This document shows, piece by piece, positions 8,846 to 18,610 of a DNA stretch of 64,000 nucleotides. Positions within the stretch are counted from its first letter, which is position 1, and every line of letters starts with the position of its first letter. The stretch comes from Beijerinckia sp. 28-YEA-48 (GTDB lineage Bacteria; Pseudomonadota; Alphaproteobacteria; Rhizobiales; Beijerinckiaceae), in contig NZ_FNSI01000001.1 of assembly GCF_900104955.1 (NCBI RefSeq), positions 3,754,001-3,818,000 of the forward strand, read 5' to 3'. Below the pieces are notes generated by a model. The model saw only the letters and a list, made by a program, of their open reading frames with translations. It was not told where the DNA came from and searched no databases. The translations under genes were made by a program, and so were the position numbers.

Positions 8846-8877
8846 CCCAATCGCGTTTCGATCGAAACGCGATTGGG
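8846..8877. terminator. Bidirectional hairpin terminator between convergent genes
   Basis: Perfect palindrome CCCAATCGCGTTTC-GATC-GAAACGCGATTGGG: a 14 bp stem and a 4-base loop. It fills the gap between the stop codons of the dehydrogenase (+) and the P-type ATPase (-). It shares the core GCGTTTC/GAAACGC with three other hairpins in the window. Confidence 0.8.
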
Positions 8878-8878
8878 C

Positions 8879-11005
8879 CTATGGTTTGAAACGCAGAAGC
8901 CGCAAGGCATTCGCCGTCACCAGCACGGTCGCGCCAGTGTCGGCAAGGATGGCCATCCAGAGCGGTGTCGTCCCGGTCAGGCTGCTGACCAGAAAAATGC
9001 CCTTCAATCCCAGCGCCACCGCGACGTTCTGCCAGATATTGGTAACAGTCGCGCGCGACAGGACGATCAATTCGGCCACGCCCGTCACCCGGTTCTTGAG
9101 CAGCGCCGCGTCGGCCGTCTCAAGCGCGACATCGGTTCCGCCGCCCATCGCGATACCGACCGAGGCCGCAGCCAGCGCCGGCGCATCGTTGATGCCGTCA
9201 CCCACCATGGCAACGGGCGCATCGGCTTTATAAATCGAGATCGCTTCGAGCTTGGCATCCGGTAGAAGCTCGGCGCGAACTTCAAGGCCGAGGGCTGCCG
9301 CGATGGTTCCGGCGGCGCGGGCGTTGTCGCCACTCAGCATCACGGGGCGAATCCCCAAAGCCCGCAGGCGCTCGAGTCCTTCGGCAGCGTCCGCGCGCGG
9401 CTCGTCGAGAAGCGCGATCAGCCCCATCAGGCGCTTGCCTTCGCTGACCGTCACGACCGTTTTGCCTTCGCTCTCGAGCGCGCCGATCCGTGCCCGCACT
9501 TCGTCGCTCATCGCCACGTGTTCAGCCGCATAACGCGGCGAACTGACCGAGACGAAGCCTGACTTGAGCCGCCCCATGACCGACTTGCCGGGTGAGGCAA
9601 CACTGCCGCCGAACACTTTGGGAATATCGAGACCGCGCTTCTGCGCTTCAGCGACGATCGCCACACCAAGCGGATGGCTGGACCCGGCCTCGACAGCCGC
9701 GGCCTTGGCGAGGAGGTCTGTTTCCGCGCCTTCGATCGCCATCACGTCGGTCACATGCGGACGCCCCAAAGTGAGCGTGCCAGTCTTGTCGAAGGCGACG
9801 GTCTTGATCTTGCCCAACGTTTCCAATGCCGCGCCGCCCTTGATGAGCAGCCCATGGCGCGCGCCGCTGGCCAAGCCCGAGGCGATCGCCGCGGGTGTCG
9901 AGATCACCAGCGCGCAGGGGCAGGCGATCAAGAGCAGCGCCAACCCGCGATAGATCCAAGTGAACCAGTCACCATCGAGAAGCAGCGGAGGGCCGAGGAC
10001 GACCAGAGCCGACACGACGATCGCGGCCGGCGTGTACCAGCGACTGAAGCGATCGATGAAACGCGCCATCGGCGCCTTTGACGTCTGCGCGTCCTCGACC
10101 ATGTGAATGATGCGGGCGATCGTGTTGTCGGCTGCCGTCCGCGTGATCTCCACATGCAGCTCGCCATGCGCGTTGATGCTGCCGGCATAGACGGCAGAGC
10201 CGACCTCTTTGGTCACGGGTGCGGATTCGCCCGTCACCACGGCCTCGCTCACCTCTGATGCACCCTCCACAACGGTACCATCCGATGGGATGCGGTCGCC
10301 GGGCCTGACCACGACAATATCGCCGACGGCCAATGCTTCGGCGGAGACCGTCTCAACCTGCGAACCCCGGAGGCGACGGGCGGTGCGTGGCATCAGGTCG
10401 ACCAGCGCCTTCACTCCGGCCCGGGCCCGGCTTGCAGCGACACCTTGGAGCAGCTCACCGACAGCGAACAGGAAGACGACAATGGCCGCCTCGCGCGCCT
10501 CGCCGATGGCAAGCGCGCCAGTCGCCGCGATCGACATCAGCGTCTCGATGCTGAACGGCGAGCCGGCCCGCGCCGCAGCCAGGGCGCGCCGTGCAATCGG
10601 CAACAGCCCCACCACTGTCGCGGCCATATAAGCCCAGAACGACCAGGCCGGCGCGATCTGCGATACGATGTAGGCGAGCGCCAGCAAAACACCGGTGCCG
10701 AGGACCAGCCGCCCCTTGCGCGTCGCAGGCCAGGCGCTCTTGGCATCGGGCTGAACGAAATCGTTCGCCGGAGCGGTCATTGCCGCTGGGCCAACGGGCG
10801 TGAAGCCTAACGCCTTGATCTGCGCCTCGATCGCGGCACGGGACGTGCGGTCTTCGTCCAATAAGAGCGACAACGATTCTTGGCTGTAACTGACCGAGAG
10901 TCCTGAAACACCAGGCAGGCGCTGGATGGCAGTCTCGATTTTCGCGGCACAGGAGCCGCAATCCATCCCTTCGATCCGAAGCTTAAACGCGCTCGCAGCA
11001 GCCAT
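8879..11005 (-). CDS. zntA: Heavy-metal-translocating P1B-type ATPase (Zn/Cd/Pb type)
   Basis: A 708-residue metal-export ATPase. The N-terminal HMA domain (6-70) carries the metal motif GMDCGSCA (C16, C19). The membrane part has the CPC motif at 362-364. The actuator has TGES at 258-261, the phosphorylation site DKTGTLT begins at D406, and GDGINDAP lies in the hinge. The C-terminal membrane helix NIWQNVAVALGLKG with a nearby late Asp (ILADTGATVLVTANALRLL) is typical of Zn2+/Cd2+/Pb2+ exporters rather than Cu+ ones. The divergent MerR gene and MerR-type promoter support metal-induced expression. The gene symbol is by family; the true metal range is not readable. Confidence 0.9.
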   Translation of the reverse strand: MAAASAFKLRIEGMDCGSCAAKIETAIQRLPGVSGLSVSYSQESLSLLLDEDRTSRAAIEAQIKALGFTPVGPAAMTAPANDFVQPDAKSAWPATRKGRLVLGTGVLLALAYIVSQIAPAWSFWAYMAATVVGLLPIARRALAAARAGSPFSIETLMSIAATGALAIGEAREAAIVVFLFAVGELLQGVAASRARAGVKALVDLMPRTARRLRGSQVETVSAEALAVGDIVVVRPGDRIPSDGTVVEGASEVSEAVVTGESAPVTKEVGSAVYAGSINAHGELHVEITRTAADNTIARIIHMVEDAQTSKAPMARFIDRFSRWYTPAAIVVSALVVLGPPLLLDGDWFTWIYRGLALLLIACPCALVISTPAAIASGLASGARHGLLIKGGAALETLGKIKTVAFDKTGTLTLGRPHVTDVMAIEGAETDLLAKAAAVEAGSSHPLGVAIVAEAQKRGLDIPKVFGGSVASPGKSVMGRLKSGFVSVSSPRYAAEHVAMSDEVRARIGALESEGKTVVTVSEGKRLMGLIALLDEPRADAAEGLERLRALGIRPVMLSGDNARAAGTIAAALGLEVRAELLPDAKLEAISIYKADAPVAMVGDGINDAPALAAASVGIAMGGGTDVALETADAALLKNRVTGVAELIVLSRATVTNIWQNVAVALGLKGIFLVSSLTGTTPLWMAILADTGATVLVTANALRLLRFKP

Positions 11006-11043
11006 GGTGTCACCTCGACAAATTCAACGTGACCGCCCATATA

Positions 11044-11068
11044 GACCCTATAGTAACTACAGGGTCAA
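11044..11068 (-). promoter_or_regulatory. MerR-type promoter/operator for the P-type ATPase
   Basis: Inverted repeat GACCCTATAGT-A-ACTACAGGGTC (11044-11066) with a single mismatch between 11 bp arms. On the minus strand it lies between TTGACC (11068-11063) and TATATG, an over-long 19 bp spacer, the hallmark of promoters that MerR proteins untwist. It lies about 40 bases upstream of the ATPase start and its plus-strand end touches the merR ribosome site. Confidence 0.85.
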
Positions 11069-11071
11069 GCC

Positions 11072-11491
11072 ATGAAGCATGCCATGAGGGAAGAGCATCT
11101 CGCCATCGGAGAGCTGGGGCGGCTGACGAGCACCAAGGTCGAAACCATCCGCTATTACGAGCGTATTGGCTTACTGGCCGCACCGGCGCGCACGGCAGGG
11201 AATTACCGGGCCTATGGCCCAGTTCATCTGAATAGGCTGAGTTTCATCCGCAGATCGCGCGACCTCGGCTTCTCCCTCGAACAAGTCAGAACGTTGCTGG
11301 ACTTGTCCGATGATCGCGATCGCTCCTGCCAAGCCGTCGACGCCATCGCCCAGGAGCATCTGGCCGAGGTCGACCGTAAAATCGCCGATCTCAGCGCCCT
11401 GCGTCACGAGCTCAGTAGAATGATAGAGCAATGCCGCTGCGGCACCGTCGCCGACTGCCGGATCATCGAAGCGCTGTCGCCCCACATCTAA
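11072..11491 (+). CDS. MerR family metal-responsive regulator (ZntR/CadR/PbrR group)
   Basis: A 139-residue MerR protein. The DNA-binding head IGELGRLTSTKVETIRYYERIGLL occupies residues 12-35 and the dimer helix about 82-118. Metal ligands of the divalent group are visible: C86 (equivalent of ZntR C79) and a C-terminal loop with C121, C123 and C129 in CRCGTVADC. This fits Zn, Cd or Pb sensing and matches the divergent P-type ATPase it would control through the operator at 11044-11066. An AGGG 7 bases before ATG 11072, inside the operator arm, supports this start over ATG 11084. The stop overlaps the stop of the convergent hrpB by 4 bases. Confidence 0.9.
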   Translation: MKHAMREEHLAIGELGRLTSTKVETIRYYERIGLLAAPARTAGNYRAYGPVHLNRLSFIRRSRDLGFSLEQVRTLLDLSDDRDRSCQAVDAIAQEHLAEVDRKIADLSALRHELSRMIEQCRCGTVADCRIIEALSPHI

Positions 11492-13956
11492 GTGCCGCGT
11501 GGTTTGGCCCGTGTCGTCGCCGTTGCCTTGGCCGGATCGTCCGGCCAGACGTGACGGGGATAACGGCCCTTCATCTCAGACTTCACCGCCGACCATGAGC
11601 CTTTCCAGAACCCCGGTAGATCGCGGGTGATCTGAATTGGCCGATGCGCCGGCGACAGCAGATGCAATGTCAACGGCACGCGCCCACCAGCCAGCGAAGG
11701 ATGCTGCGACAGACCGAACAATTCCTGCACGCGCACGGCGAGCGCCGGGCCGCCTTCGGCTTCGTAGTCGACGGCGATCTGCGATCCGGTCGGCGCTTCG
11801 AAATGGGTCGGCGCTTCAATATCGAGGCGGCGACGCATGTCCCACGGCAACAATGCCTGCAGAGCCGCATCGAGATCATCGGCGGTGATGGCTGAGAGCG
11901 AGGCGCGGCCTTCGATGAAGGGCGCCAGCCAGGTTTCGGCCGATGCCGCCAAAGCCGTATCGGACAGATCCGGCCAGACGTCACCCTCGGCGCGGCGCAA
12001 AAACATCACCCGATCACGCAATTGCTTCTGCGCCTTGTTCCACGACAAGCGATCAATACCAAGCGTGGCGATGCCATTGGCCAGCACCACGGCGCTCTCA
12101 GACCCCTCGATGCTGCGCGGCTGCTCGCTCAACGCCACGGCACCGAGCCGGCGCGTGCGGCGGGCGCGGACGCTAACAGAAGCGCGATCGAAACTGATCT
12201 CGTCACGCGTCTCGATACGCGCGCCCATCAAGGCTTCGATCTCCTCGATGGTGATGACTGCCGCGGCGAGAATGCGCGAGGCGCCGGCGCGGCCAGCGAT
12301 CTCGGCAATCGCCAGATAGGGCGCGCGCGCCAGCGCATCATGGGCTTCGCAGGCCGCGGCGCGACCGTTCACCATGACGAATTCGCCGAGCTTGCCACGG
12401 GCGCGAGCCACACGATCGGGAAAGGCGACGGCGATCCAGCGGCCGACATGGGCAACGTCATCGCTTGTTTCCATCGCGCCAAAGAAAGCCTGCGCCTGAT
12501 CGGCCCAGCCGCGCGCCAATCGCCGCGCATCCTGCGCCCGCCCCGCCCGATCACGCCGCAGCCGCTCCACCCGCTCGGCAATATCAACACCATCGCCACC
12601 GACACCGCGTTCGACGATGACGGCGGCGATCTCCGCCGCAAGACGCGCTGCGCCGGCCCGTGCCGCCTCCAGCACCATGCGCGCCAGACGCGGCGGCAAG
12701 GGCAAGGCCCGAATACGGCGGCCTTCCGGCGTGATCGCGCCATCGTCATCGAGCGCGCCCAGCGCGCGCAACAGCGTGCGCGCCTCGGCCAGCGCCGCAG
12801 CCGGCGGCGGATCGAGCCAGCGCAATTGCATCGGATCGCGCGCACCCCATTGCGCTAGATCGAGAACCAGCGATGACAGATCGGCGCTGAGAATTTCCGG
12901 CGGTGCGAAAGGCTGCAAAGCGCCGTTCGCCGCCTCTTCCCACAAGCGATAACAAACGCCCGGTTCCGTGCGGCCGGCGCGGCCCCGGCGCTGATCGGCG
13001 GCGGCGCGCGAGACGCGCACCGTTTCCAAACGCGTCAGACCCAGATCCGGCTCGAAGCGCGGCACGCGCGCCAAACCGCTATCGATGACAACGCGCACAC
13101 CGTCGATGGTCAGTGACGTCTCGGCGATGGAGGTGGCGAGCACGATCTTGCGACGACCGGGAACCGACGGCGACACCGCCAGATCCTGCGCCTTGCGATC
13201 CATGGCGCCGAACAAGGGCGCGAGATCGATCGTCGCATCGGTGATGCGTTCCTTCAAGCGTTCGGCGGTGCGTGTGATTTCGCCCTGGCCTGGTAGAAAC
13301 ACCAGGAGCGAACCACTGTCGGCGCGCAACGCCCGCTCGATCACCTTCACCACTTCATCCTCGATACGCGCGCGTGCATCGCGACCGACATATCGGGTTG
13401 CGACGGGAAACGCGCGGCCTTCGCTGGTGATCAGCGGCGCATCATCGAGCAATGCGCCGACACGCGCGCCATCGAGCGTCGCCGACATCACGAGAATACG
13501 GAGGTCTTCGCGTAAGCCAGCTTGCGCATCGAGCGCCAAGGCCAATCCGAGATCAGCATCGAGCGAACGCTCATGAAACTCATCGAAAATGACGGCCGCG
13601 ATCCCTTCCAGCGATGGATCGTCGAGAATCATGCGAGCGAACACGCCTTCCGTCACGATCTCGATCCGCGTCGCGGCGCTGACGCGCGATTCCATGCGCA
13701 CGCGCAGGCCAACCGTGGCGCCGACCGCTTCACCCAGGGTTTGCGCCATGCGCGCGGCAGCCGCGCGCGCCGCCAGCCGTCGCGGCTCGAGCACGACAAT
13801 GCGACCGCCGGCTGCCCAGGGCTGTTGTGCGAGCAAGAGAGGTACGCGCGTGGTTTTACCAGCGCCCGGGGGCGCGACGAGCACCGCGCGCACGTGCGAG
13901 ACCAACGCGTCGCAGAGCGCGCCGGCAACCTCGTCGATCGGGAGCGCAAAATCCAT
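11488..13956 (-). CDS. hrpB: ATP-dependent RNA helicase HrpB
   Basis: An 822-residue DEAH-box helicase. Motif I is VAPPGAGKTTRVPL, Ia is LEPRRLAARAAA, motif II is DEFHERS, III is SAT, and VI is QRRGRAGRTEPG; the winged-helix/ratchet region (HA2) follows and a C-terminal HrpB domain (about 680-822) ends in LPGFWKGSWSAVKSEMKGRYPRHVWPDDP, diagnostic for HrpB. These proteins are nucleic-acid-stimulated helicases with an unclear cellular role. ATG 13956 is preferred; TTG 13974 would add six residues. The gene is monocistronic, convergent with merR. Confidence 0.92.
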   Translation of the reverse strand: MDFALPIDEVAGALCDALVSHVRAVLVAPPGAGKTTRVPLLLAQQPWAAGGRIVVLEPRRLAARAAAARMAQTLGEAVGATVGLRVRMESRVSAATRIEIVTEGVFARMILDDPSLEGIAAVIFDEFHERSLDADLGLALALDAQAGLREDLRILVMSATLDGARVGALLDDAPLITSEGRAFPVATRYVGRDARARIEDEVVKVIERALRADSGSLLVFLPGQGEITRTAERLKERITDATIDLAPLFGAMDRKAQDLAVSPSVPGRRKIVLATSIAETSLTIDGVRVVIDSGLARVPRFEPDLGLTRLETVRVSRAAADQRRGRAGRTEPGVCYRLWEEAANGALQPFAPPEILSADLSSLVLDLAQWGARDPMQLRWLDPPPAAALAEARTLLRALGALDDDGAITPEGRRIRALPLPPRLARMVLEAARAGAARLAAEIAAVIVERGVGGDGVDIAERVERLRRDRAGRAQDARRLARGWADQAQAFFGAMETSDDVAHVGRWIAVAFPDRVARARGKLGEFVMVNGRAAACEAHDALARAPYLAIAEIAGRAGASRILAAAVITIEEIEALMGARIETRDEISFDRASVSVRARRTRRLGAVALSEQPRSIEGSESAVVLANGIATLGIDRLSWNKAQKQLRDRVMFLRRAEGDVWPDLSDTALAASAETWLAPFIEGRASLSAITADDLDAALQALLPWDMRRRLDIEAPTHFEAPTGSQIAVDYEAEGGPALAVRVQELFGLSQHPSLAGGRVPLTLHLLSPAHRPIQITRDLPGFWKGSWSAVKSEMKGRYPRHVWPDDPAKATATTRAKPRGT

Positions 13957-14221
13957 TGCCGCCAATTCAGCCAACCTCGCCCGTCAAACCTGTGCGGCTG
14001 TGTGCCAGTCCGCCCCACGTCGGGCAAGATTAATCCCAAAGCCACAAGCGAGATCAAAACCTGAGATAAATCCTAAGCGGATTGTTCTCATGGCGGTTTT
14101 CGGGCATTCCCAGGCGGGATTTGTTTCCGCCTGCGGAAAAGAGTATATCGCGGCTCTGCGAGAACTGGGCCAGACGAAACGGCGCCAGGGCTGCGTGTTT
14201 ATTGTTGAATAAGGCTACCGA

Positions 14222-16141
14222 ATGACGCCGGGCCAAGATGCGTTACCTACCGCCCCCGGCGGCCATCAGGATGCACAATCACCAAGTTCCACCGGACTGT
14301 TGGCGATGGCGTTCGGCTCCGTGGGTGTCGTTTATGGCGACATCGGCACCAGCCCGCTTTATGCGCTGCGCGAATCGCTCTTCCACGCCAGCGCTCATGG
14401 CACCGTCGGCGAACGCGATGTCATCGGCGTCGTCTCGCTGCTGATCTGGGCCCTGTTCCTGATCGTCACGGTTAAATACGTCATTTTCGTCATGCGCGCC
14501 GACAACAAGGGCGAAGGCGGCACGCTGGCGCTGATGGCGTTGGCGCAAAAAGTCATCGGCCGACGCTCCGGATATATTTTCGTGCTCGGCATTGTCGGCG
14601 CGGCGCTGTTCACCGGCGATGCGATCATCACGCCAGCGATCTCGGTGCTGTCGGCGGTCGAAGGCCTCAAGCTGGTGACGCCACATCTCGATCATTACGT
14701 TACGCTCATTGCACTCGTTATTTTGATCACCCTGTTCCTCGTGCAGAGCAAGGGAACCGCAGGCATCGCCCGTTGGTTCAGCCCGATCATGACGGTCTGG
14801 TTCGTCTGCATCGCGGTTCTCGGCCTCATGCATATCGGCGATGCGCCGCGTGTTCTGCAGGCTTTCAATCCCATCAATGCTCTCTCCTTCCTCTTCAGCC
14901 ACGGCGTCATCAGCTTCGTGGTGATGGGCAGCGTGTTTCTCGCCGTCACGGGCGCGGAAGCACTCTACGCCGACATGGGCCATTTCGGCCGTAAGCCGAT
15001 CCAGGCGGCATGGATTAGCTTCGTATTCCCGGCGCTGATCTTGAACTACCTCGGCCAAGGCGCTTTGATCCTCGACAATCCCAAGGCGATCGAGAATCCG
15101 TTCTTTCTGCTGGCGCCGGAATGGGCGTTGCTGCCTCTGGTGGTGCTGGCGACAGCGGCGACCGTCATCGCCAGCCAGGCCACCATCACCGGCGCTTTCT
15201 CGCTCGCTCGGCAAGCGATCCAGCTCGGCCTGCTGCCGCGCCTGGAAATCCAGCACACATCCGACACGCAGGAAGGACAGATCTACATTCCGCGCGTCAA
15301 TCGCATCCTGCTCATCGGCGTCGTGCTGCTGGTGCTGATCTTCCGCACATCGAGCGCCCTGGCCTCGGCCTATGGCATCGCCGTGACCGCCTCGATGGTG
15401 GTCGATTCCTGCCTGGTCTTCTTCGTCGCCTGGCATTTGTGGCGCTGGCCGCTGGCGGGCGCGCTCCTGTTCGCGTCCCTGTTTCTGACAGTGGAACTGG
15501 CCTTCTTCGCCTCCAACATCCTGAAGCTGATGGACGGCGGCTATGTGCCCGTGTTGATCGGCGGCCTGATGATCCTGATCATGTGGACCTGGCTGCGCGG
15601 CACGCATTTTCTTGAAAGTAAAACGCGACGCGACGCCATTCCGACCCGCGACCTGATCCGGATGCTGGAAAACTCCAAGCCGATCCGCGTGCCGGGCACG
15701 GCGATCTTCCTGACCCAAGATGCCGACAGCGCGCCGTCGGCGCTCATGCACAATCTCAAACACAATAAGGTTCTGCACGAACGCGTCTTCCTGGTTTCGG
15801 TGCAGACCGAGAATGTGCCGCGCGTACCGCGCGAATATCGCTATGAGATCGAGAAACTCTCCGACGATTTCACCAAGATCCGCCTGCGCTATGGTTTTAT
15901 GGAAAGCCCGCGCGTGCCGGCCGCCATGGCGTTGATGCGCAAGAGCGGATTGAAGTTCGACATCATGACGACATCGTTCTTCCTCGGCCGACGGACGCTG
16001 AAGGAATCGCCGACATCGGGCATGCCGGTCTGGCAGGATCGCTTGTTCATCGCGCTGTCGAAACATTCGGCCAATGCGACCGACTTCTTCTCGATCCCGT
16101 CCGACCGCGTCGTCGAACTGGGCGCCCAGGTCAAGATCTGA
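14222..16141 (+). CDS. kup: Potassium uptake protein Kup
   Basis: A 639-residue K+/H+ symporter of the HAK/KUP/KT family. It opens with the signature FGSVGVVYGDIGTSPLYALRES, followed by 12 hydrophobic segments to about residue 435 and a cytoplasmic C-terminal domain. The GDAIITPAISVLSAVEGL segment of the family is at about 137-154. It provides low-affinity potassium uptake, useful at low pH. The 265 bases upstream show no recognised riboswitch. The stop abuts the stop of the convergent GH2 gene, so transcripts from both strands probably overlap. Confidence 0.95.
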   Translation: MTPGQDALPTAPGGHQDAQSPSSTGLLAMAFGSVGVVYGDIGTSPLYALRESLFHASAHGTVGERDVIGVVSLLIWALFLIVTVKYVIFVMRADNKGEGGTLALMALAQKVIGRRSGYIFVLGIVGAALFTGDAIITPAISVLSAVEGLKLVTPHLDHYVTLIALVILITLFLVQSKGTAGIARWFSPIMTVWFVCIAVLGLMHIGDAPRVLQAFNPINALSFLFSHGVISFVVMGSVFLAVTGAEALYADMGHFGRKPIQAAWISFVFPALILNYLGQGALILDNPKAIENPFFLLAPEWALLPLVVLATAATVIASQATITGAFSLARQAIQLGLLPRLEIQHTSDTQEGQIYIPRVNRILLIGVVLLVLIFRTSSALASAYGIAVTASMVVDSCLVFFVAWHLWRWPLAGALLFASLFLTVELAFFASNILKLMDGGYVPVLIGGLMILIMWTWLRGTHFLESKTRRDAIPTRDLIRMLENSKPIRVPGTAIFLTQDADSAPSALMHNLKHNKVLHERVFLVSVQTENVPRVPREYRYEIEKLSDDFTKIRLRYGFMESPRVPAAMALMRKSGLKFDIMTTSFFLGRRTLKESPTSGMPVWQDRLFIALSKHSANATDFFSIPSDRVVELGAQVKI

Positions 16142-18610
16142 TTAGAAACTGACTTTCCCTGTCCCATTCAAGGCGGACACGGACCCTGTCGGCGCGCGCA
16201 AGCTGGCGCGGGCCGATTGCAAGGCGACCAGGCATTCCCGCCCCGGCGCCAGATGAAAATAGTTATCCTGCGGCAGGAAGCCATCGGCCGCGATCACAAC
16301 CGTCTGCGCCAGACGATCGGTTGTCAGCTTGAGATGGAAGCCGTCGGCCTCACGATGAAGCTCCGCCCGCAAGCCCAGATCATGGCGTGTATCGCCACGC
16401 CCCATGGGGAAATGAGTGGCTTCCTGCAACACGACGCCGCTCTCTTTATCGATCAGTCTGACCACATTGGCGTCATGCGCGGGCGGGCCGAAGCGATAGG
16501 TATAAGTCGTATCGAAGAACGCGCCGAGCAGCGTAGTCGCCGCGACGGAATAATGACCGCGCGCCGCAACCGTCACCGACTGCTCGCCGGAAGCGGCGCG
16601 GCGATGGCCCTCGGTGAGGCAGTCCAGCGTCAGCAGAACGTCAATCGGGCGGTCTGTTTCATTGACGACATGCAAGCGCAGACCATTGACGCCCTCGTCG
16701 CTGACGATCAGTTGCACGGGCGCGAAAGCGCGCTTCAAGGCGTAATAGCCTGACTTCGGTTCGCCGGAGTGATCGACCACGCCCCAGCCCAAGGCCGGCG
16801 CTAGGTCTTTCCACATCAGCACCAGGCCGCCTGCCGTGCGCGATCCGGGCCGACGCCATTCGGTGAACACCGCCTGCATCACCTCGGCGGCGGCCGCCTG
16901 TCCGATGGCGACATAGCGATCGAAATCCTGCCCCTTGAGGTGCTGTGGATCGACGTCATAGAGCAGCGTCATATAATGATGACGGATGTCCTCGAAATCC
17001 CAATCGGCACCGCGATCACGCGGCACCAGAGCTTTCCAACGTTCCAACGGCGTTGTGCCATCAAGACGTCGCTTGGCCAGCCGGGCGCGCGACGGCAGAT
17101 TGGCGAAGGCGAGGCACTCGGCGGCAAAGGCGACGTCGGCGCGGCGCGCGTCGTCCAAAGGTCGGCGATAGGCGCCGACACCATAGTAATGGCCAACGCC
17201 CTGATCGACGACGAAAGGCAGCTCGCCGCCAGACGGCGAATTGACGACATAGGCAACGTCCGGCCGCCACGCGGCGACGATATCAGCCAGTTCGCCGTCG
17301 ATGAAATCATTGCTCCAGCGCTCGCGCGGCAAGCCGAGCATGGCCGCCTGCTGCAGGATCTCGCTGCCGCCGCCATAGACGACGAGCGACGGCGATCCCT
17401 GACGCTGTGCGAGAAAAGCTTCCGTTTCGTGGCGCAGCTCGGCGCGAAAAGCCGCATCGCCGACCGGATAGTCGAAATTGGCGAGCATCGCGTCCTGCCA
17501 GATCATGATGCCAAGTTCGTCGGCCAGATCGTGGAAGATGCGCGGTTCATAAACCGTTGTACCGCAGACGCGAATGAGATTGATGCCGGCATCGCGCGCC
17601 AAGGTCAGTTCGCGCGCATAGACCTCGCGCGTCGCGGGAAAATCGACCAGATCAGGTGGCGACCAGCAGACGCCACGGGCGAAGACCGGTGTGCCGTTGA
17701 TGCGAAAACAGAAATCACGGCCATCGGCGCCACGATCGATCGCGACACTGCGAAAGCCGATCTGCGTAACAGAGTGACGGCTGCCATCGATCTCAATCTC
17801 GAGCGGATAGAGCTGCGGCGTGCCGTGGCTGTGCGGCCACCAGGGCGCGACACCCTCGACGCGCGTGTCGAGCGACCAGCGCCCATCGCGCAATTCCGCA
17901 TTCATCGTCTGGCCGGCGCAGATCCAGGCAACGGTAGCGGCCTTCATCTCGGCTGGATCGAAACTGACGCGCAGCTGTGCGCTGCCATCAGCCCATGAGG
18001 TTTGTACCTTGAGGTCGCGCAGGCGTGGGATGCGCGCTGGCAGGATATGCACCGGCCGCCATGGCCCGACGATGGCGACAGGCGGGCACCAGCCCGGCAT
18101 ATGGCCGAGCAGGCTGGTACGCACGAAGCGTAGTTTCTGCTCCGGGATCATCGCCACGCGCCAGCGCGCCCGCTTGCCTTCGACCTGCGACAGGCGACGG
18201 GACAGGCTGCGACAGACAAAGCTCAGGCGATGATGCCCGGTGAGCGTGACGGTGAGTTCCAGCGGCCGGAACATATTGGCTGACGAGGCCAGCTTCACAT
18301 CGTCAAGCCAGATTTCTGCGAAGGTCGCGAGCCCTTCGAAGACAAGCCGCACCTCTCCCGGACCAGCCAGCGTCGCCTGATACCAAGCGTCGCAATCATG
18401 CAGAGAGGCCGCCTCGCCTGGCAAAGACAGGCCGAGATTTTTCATCACCGCCTCAGCCGGCGCCAGGGCCGCCAGATGCGCCCAGCTGGTGAGCCGCTGC
18501 GCCGCCGCCGCATCCTGACAGGCATCGGGCAAAGTCAGCGCGAACGACCAGGCGGGCGCGATGGAGGCCGCATCGCCCGTCCCTATACCAATCCCGAAAG
18601 CCGGATTCAC
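16142..18610 (-). CDS. Glycoside hydrolase family 2 protein, beta-mannosidase-like
   Basis: An 822-residue GH2 protein with an N-terminal sugar-binding jelly roll (about 1-180), an Ig-like domain, a TIM barrel (about 290-600) and C-terminal beta domains. The barrel shows NLIRVCGTTVYEPRIFHDLADELGIMIWQDAMLANFDYP, the beta-mannosidase hallmark, and the acid/base region VVYGGGSEILQQ with its Glu where GNNE is usual. No signal peptide is visible, so it should act in the cytoplasm. It is the last gene of an operon with DUF1839 and acyl-CoA dehydrogenase genes (4-base overlap with the former). That context suggests trimming or making a small glycoside rather than polymer breakdown. The substrate is unknown. 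Confidence 0.8.
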   Translation of the reverse strand: MNPAFGIGIGTGDAASIAPAWSFALTLPDACQDAAAAQRLTSWAHLAALAPAEAVMKNLGLSLPGEAASLHDCDAWYQATLAGPGEVRLVFEGLATFAEIWLDDVKLASSANMFRPLELTVTLTGHHRLSFVCRSLSRRLSQVEGKRARWRVAMIPEQKLRFVRTSLLGHMPGWCPPVAIVGPWRPVHILPARIPRLRDLKVQTSWADGSAQLRVSFDPAEMKAATVAWICAGQTMNAELRDGRWSLDTRVEGVAPWWPHSHGTPQLYPLEIEIDGSRHSVTQIGFRSVAIDRGADGRDFCFRINGTPVFARGVCWSPPDLVDFPATREVYARELTLARDAGINLIRVCGTTVYEPRIFHDLADELGIMIWQDAMLANFDYPVGDAAFRAELRHETEAFLAQRQGSPSLVVYGGGSEILQQAAMLGLPRERWSNDFIDGELADIVAAWRPDVAYVVNSPSGGELPFVVDQGVGHYYGVGAYRRPLDDARRADVAFAAECLAFANLPSRARLAKRRLDGTTPLERWKALVPRDRGADWDFEDIRHHYMTLLYDVDPQHLKGQDFDRYVAIGQAAAAEVMQAVFTEWRRPGSRTAGGLVLMWKDLAPALGWGVVDHSGEPKSGYYALKRAFAPVQLIVSDEGVNGLRLHVVNETDRPIDVLLTLDCLTEGHRRAASGEQSVTVAARGHYSVAATTLLGAFFDTTYTYRFGPPAHDANVVRLIDKESGVVLQEATHFPMGRGDTRHDLGLRAELHREADGFHLKLTTDRLAQTVVIAADGFLPQDNYFHLAPGRECLVALQSARASLRAPTGSVSALNGTGKVSF

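Noticed and set aside
14279-16066. 595-codon open frame on the minus strand
   Set aside because: Mirror of kup; the product is Gln/His/Asp/Arg-rich without domains.
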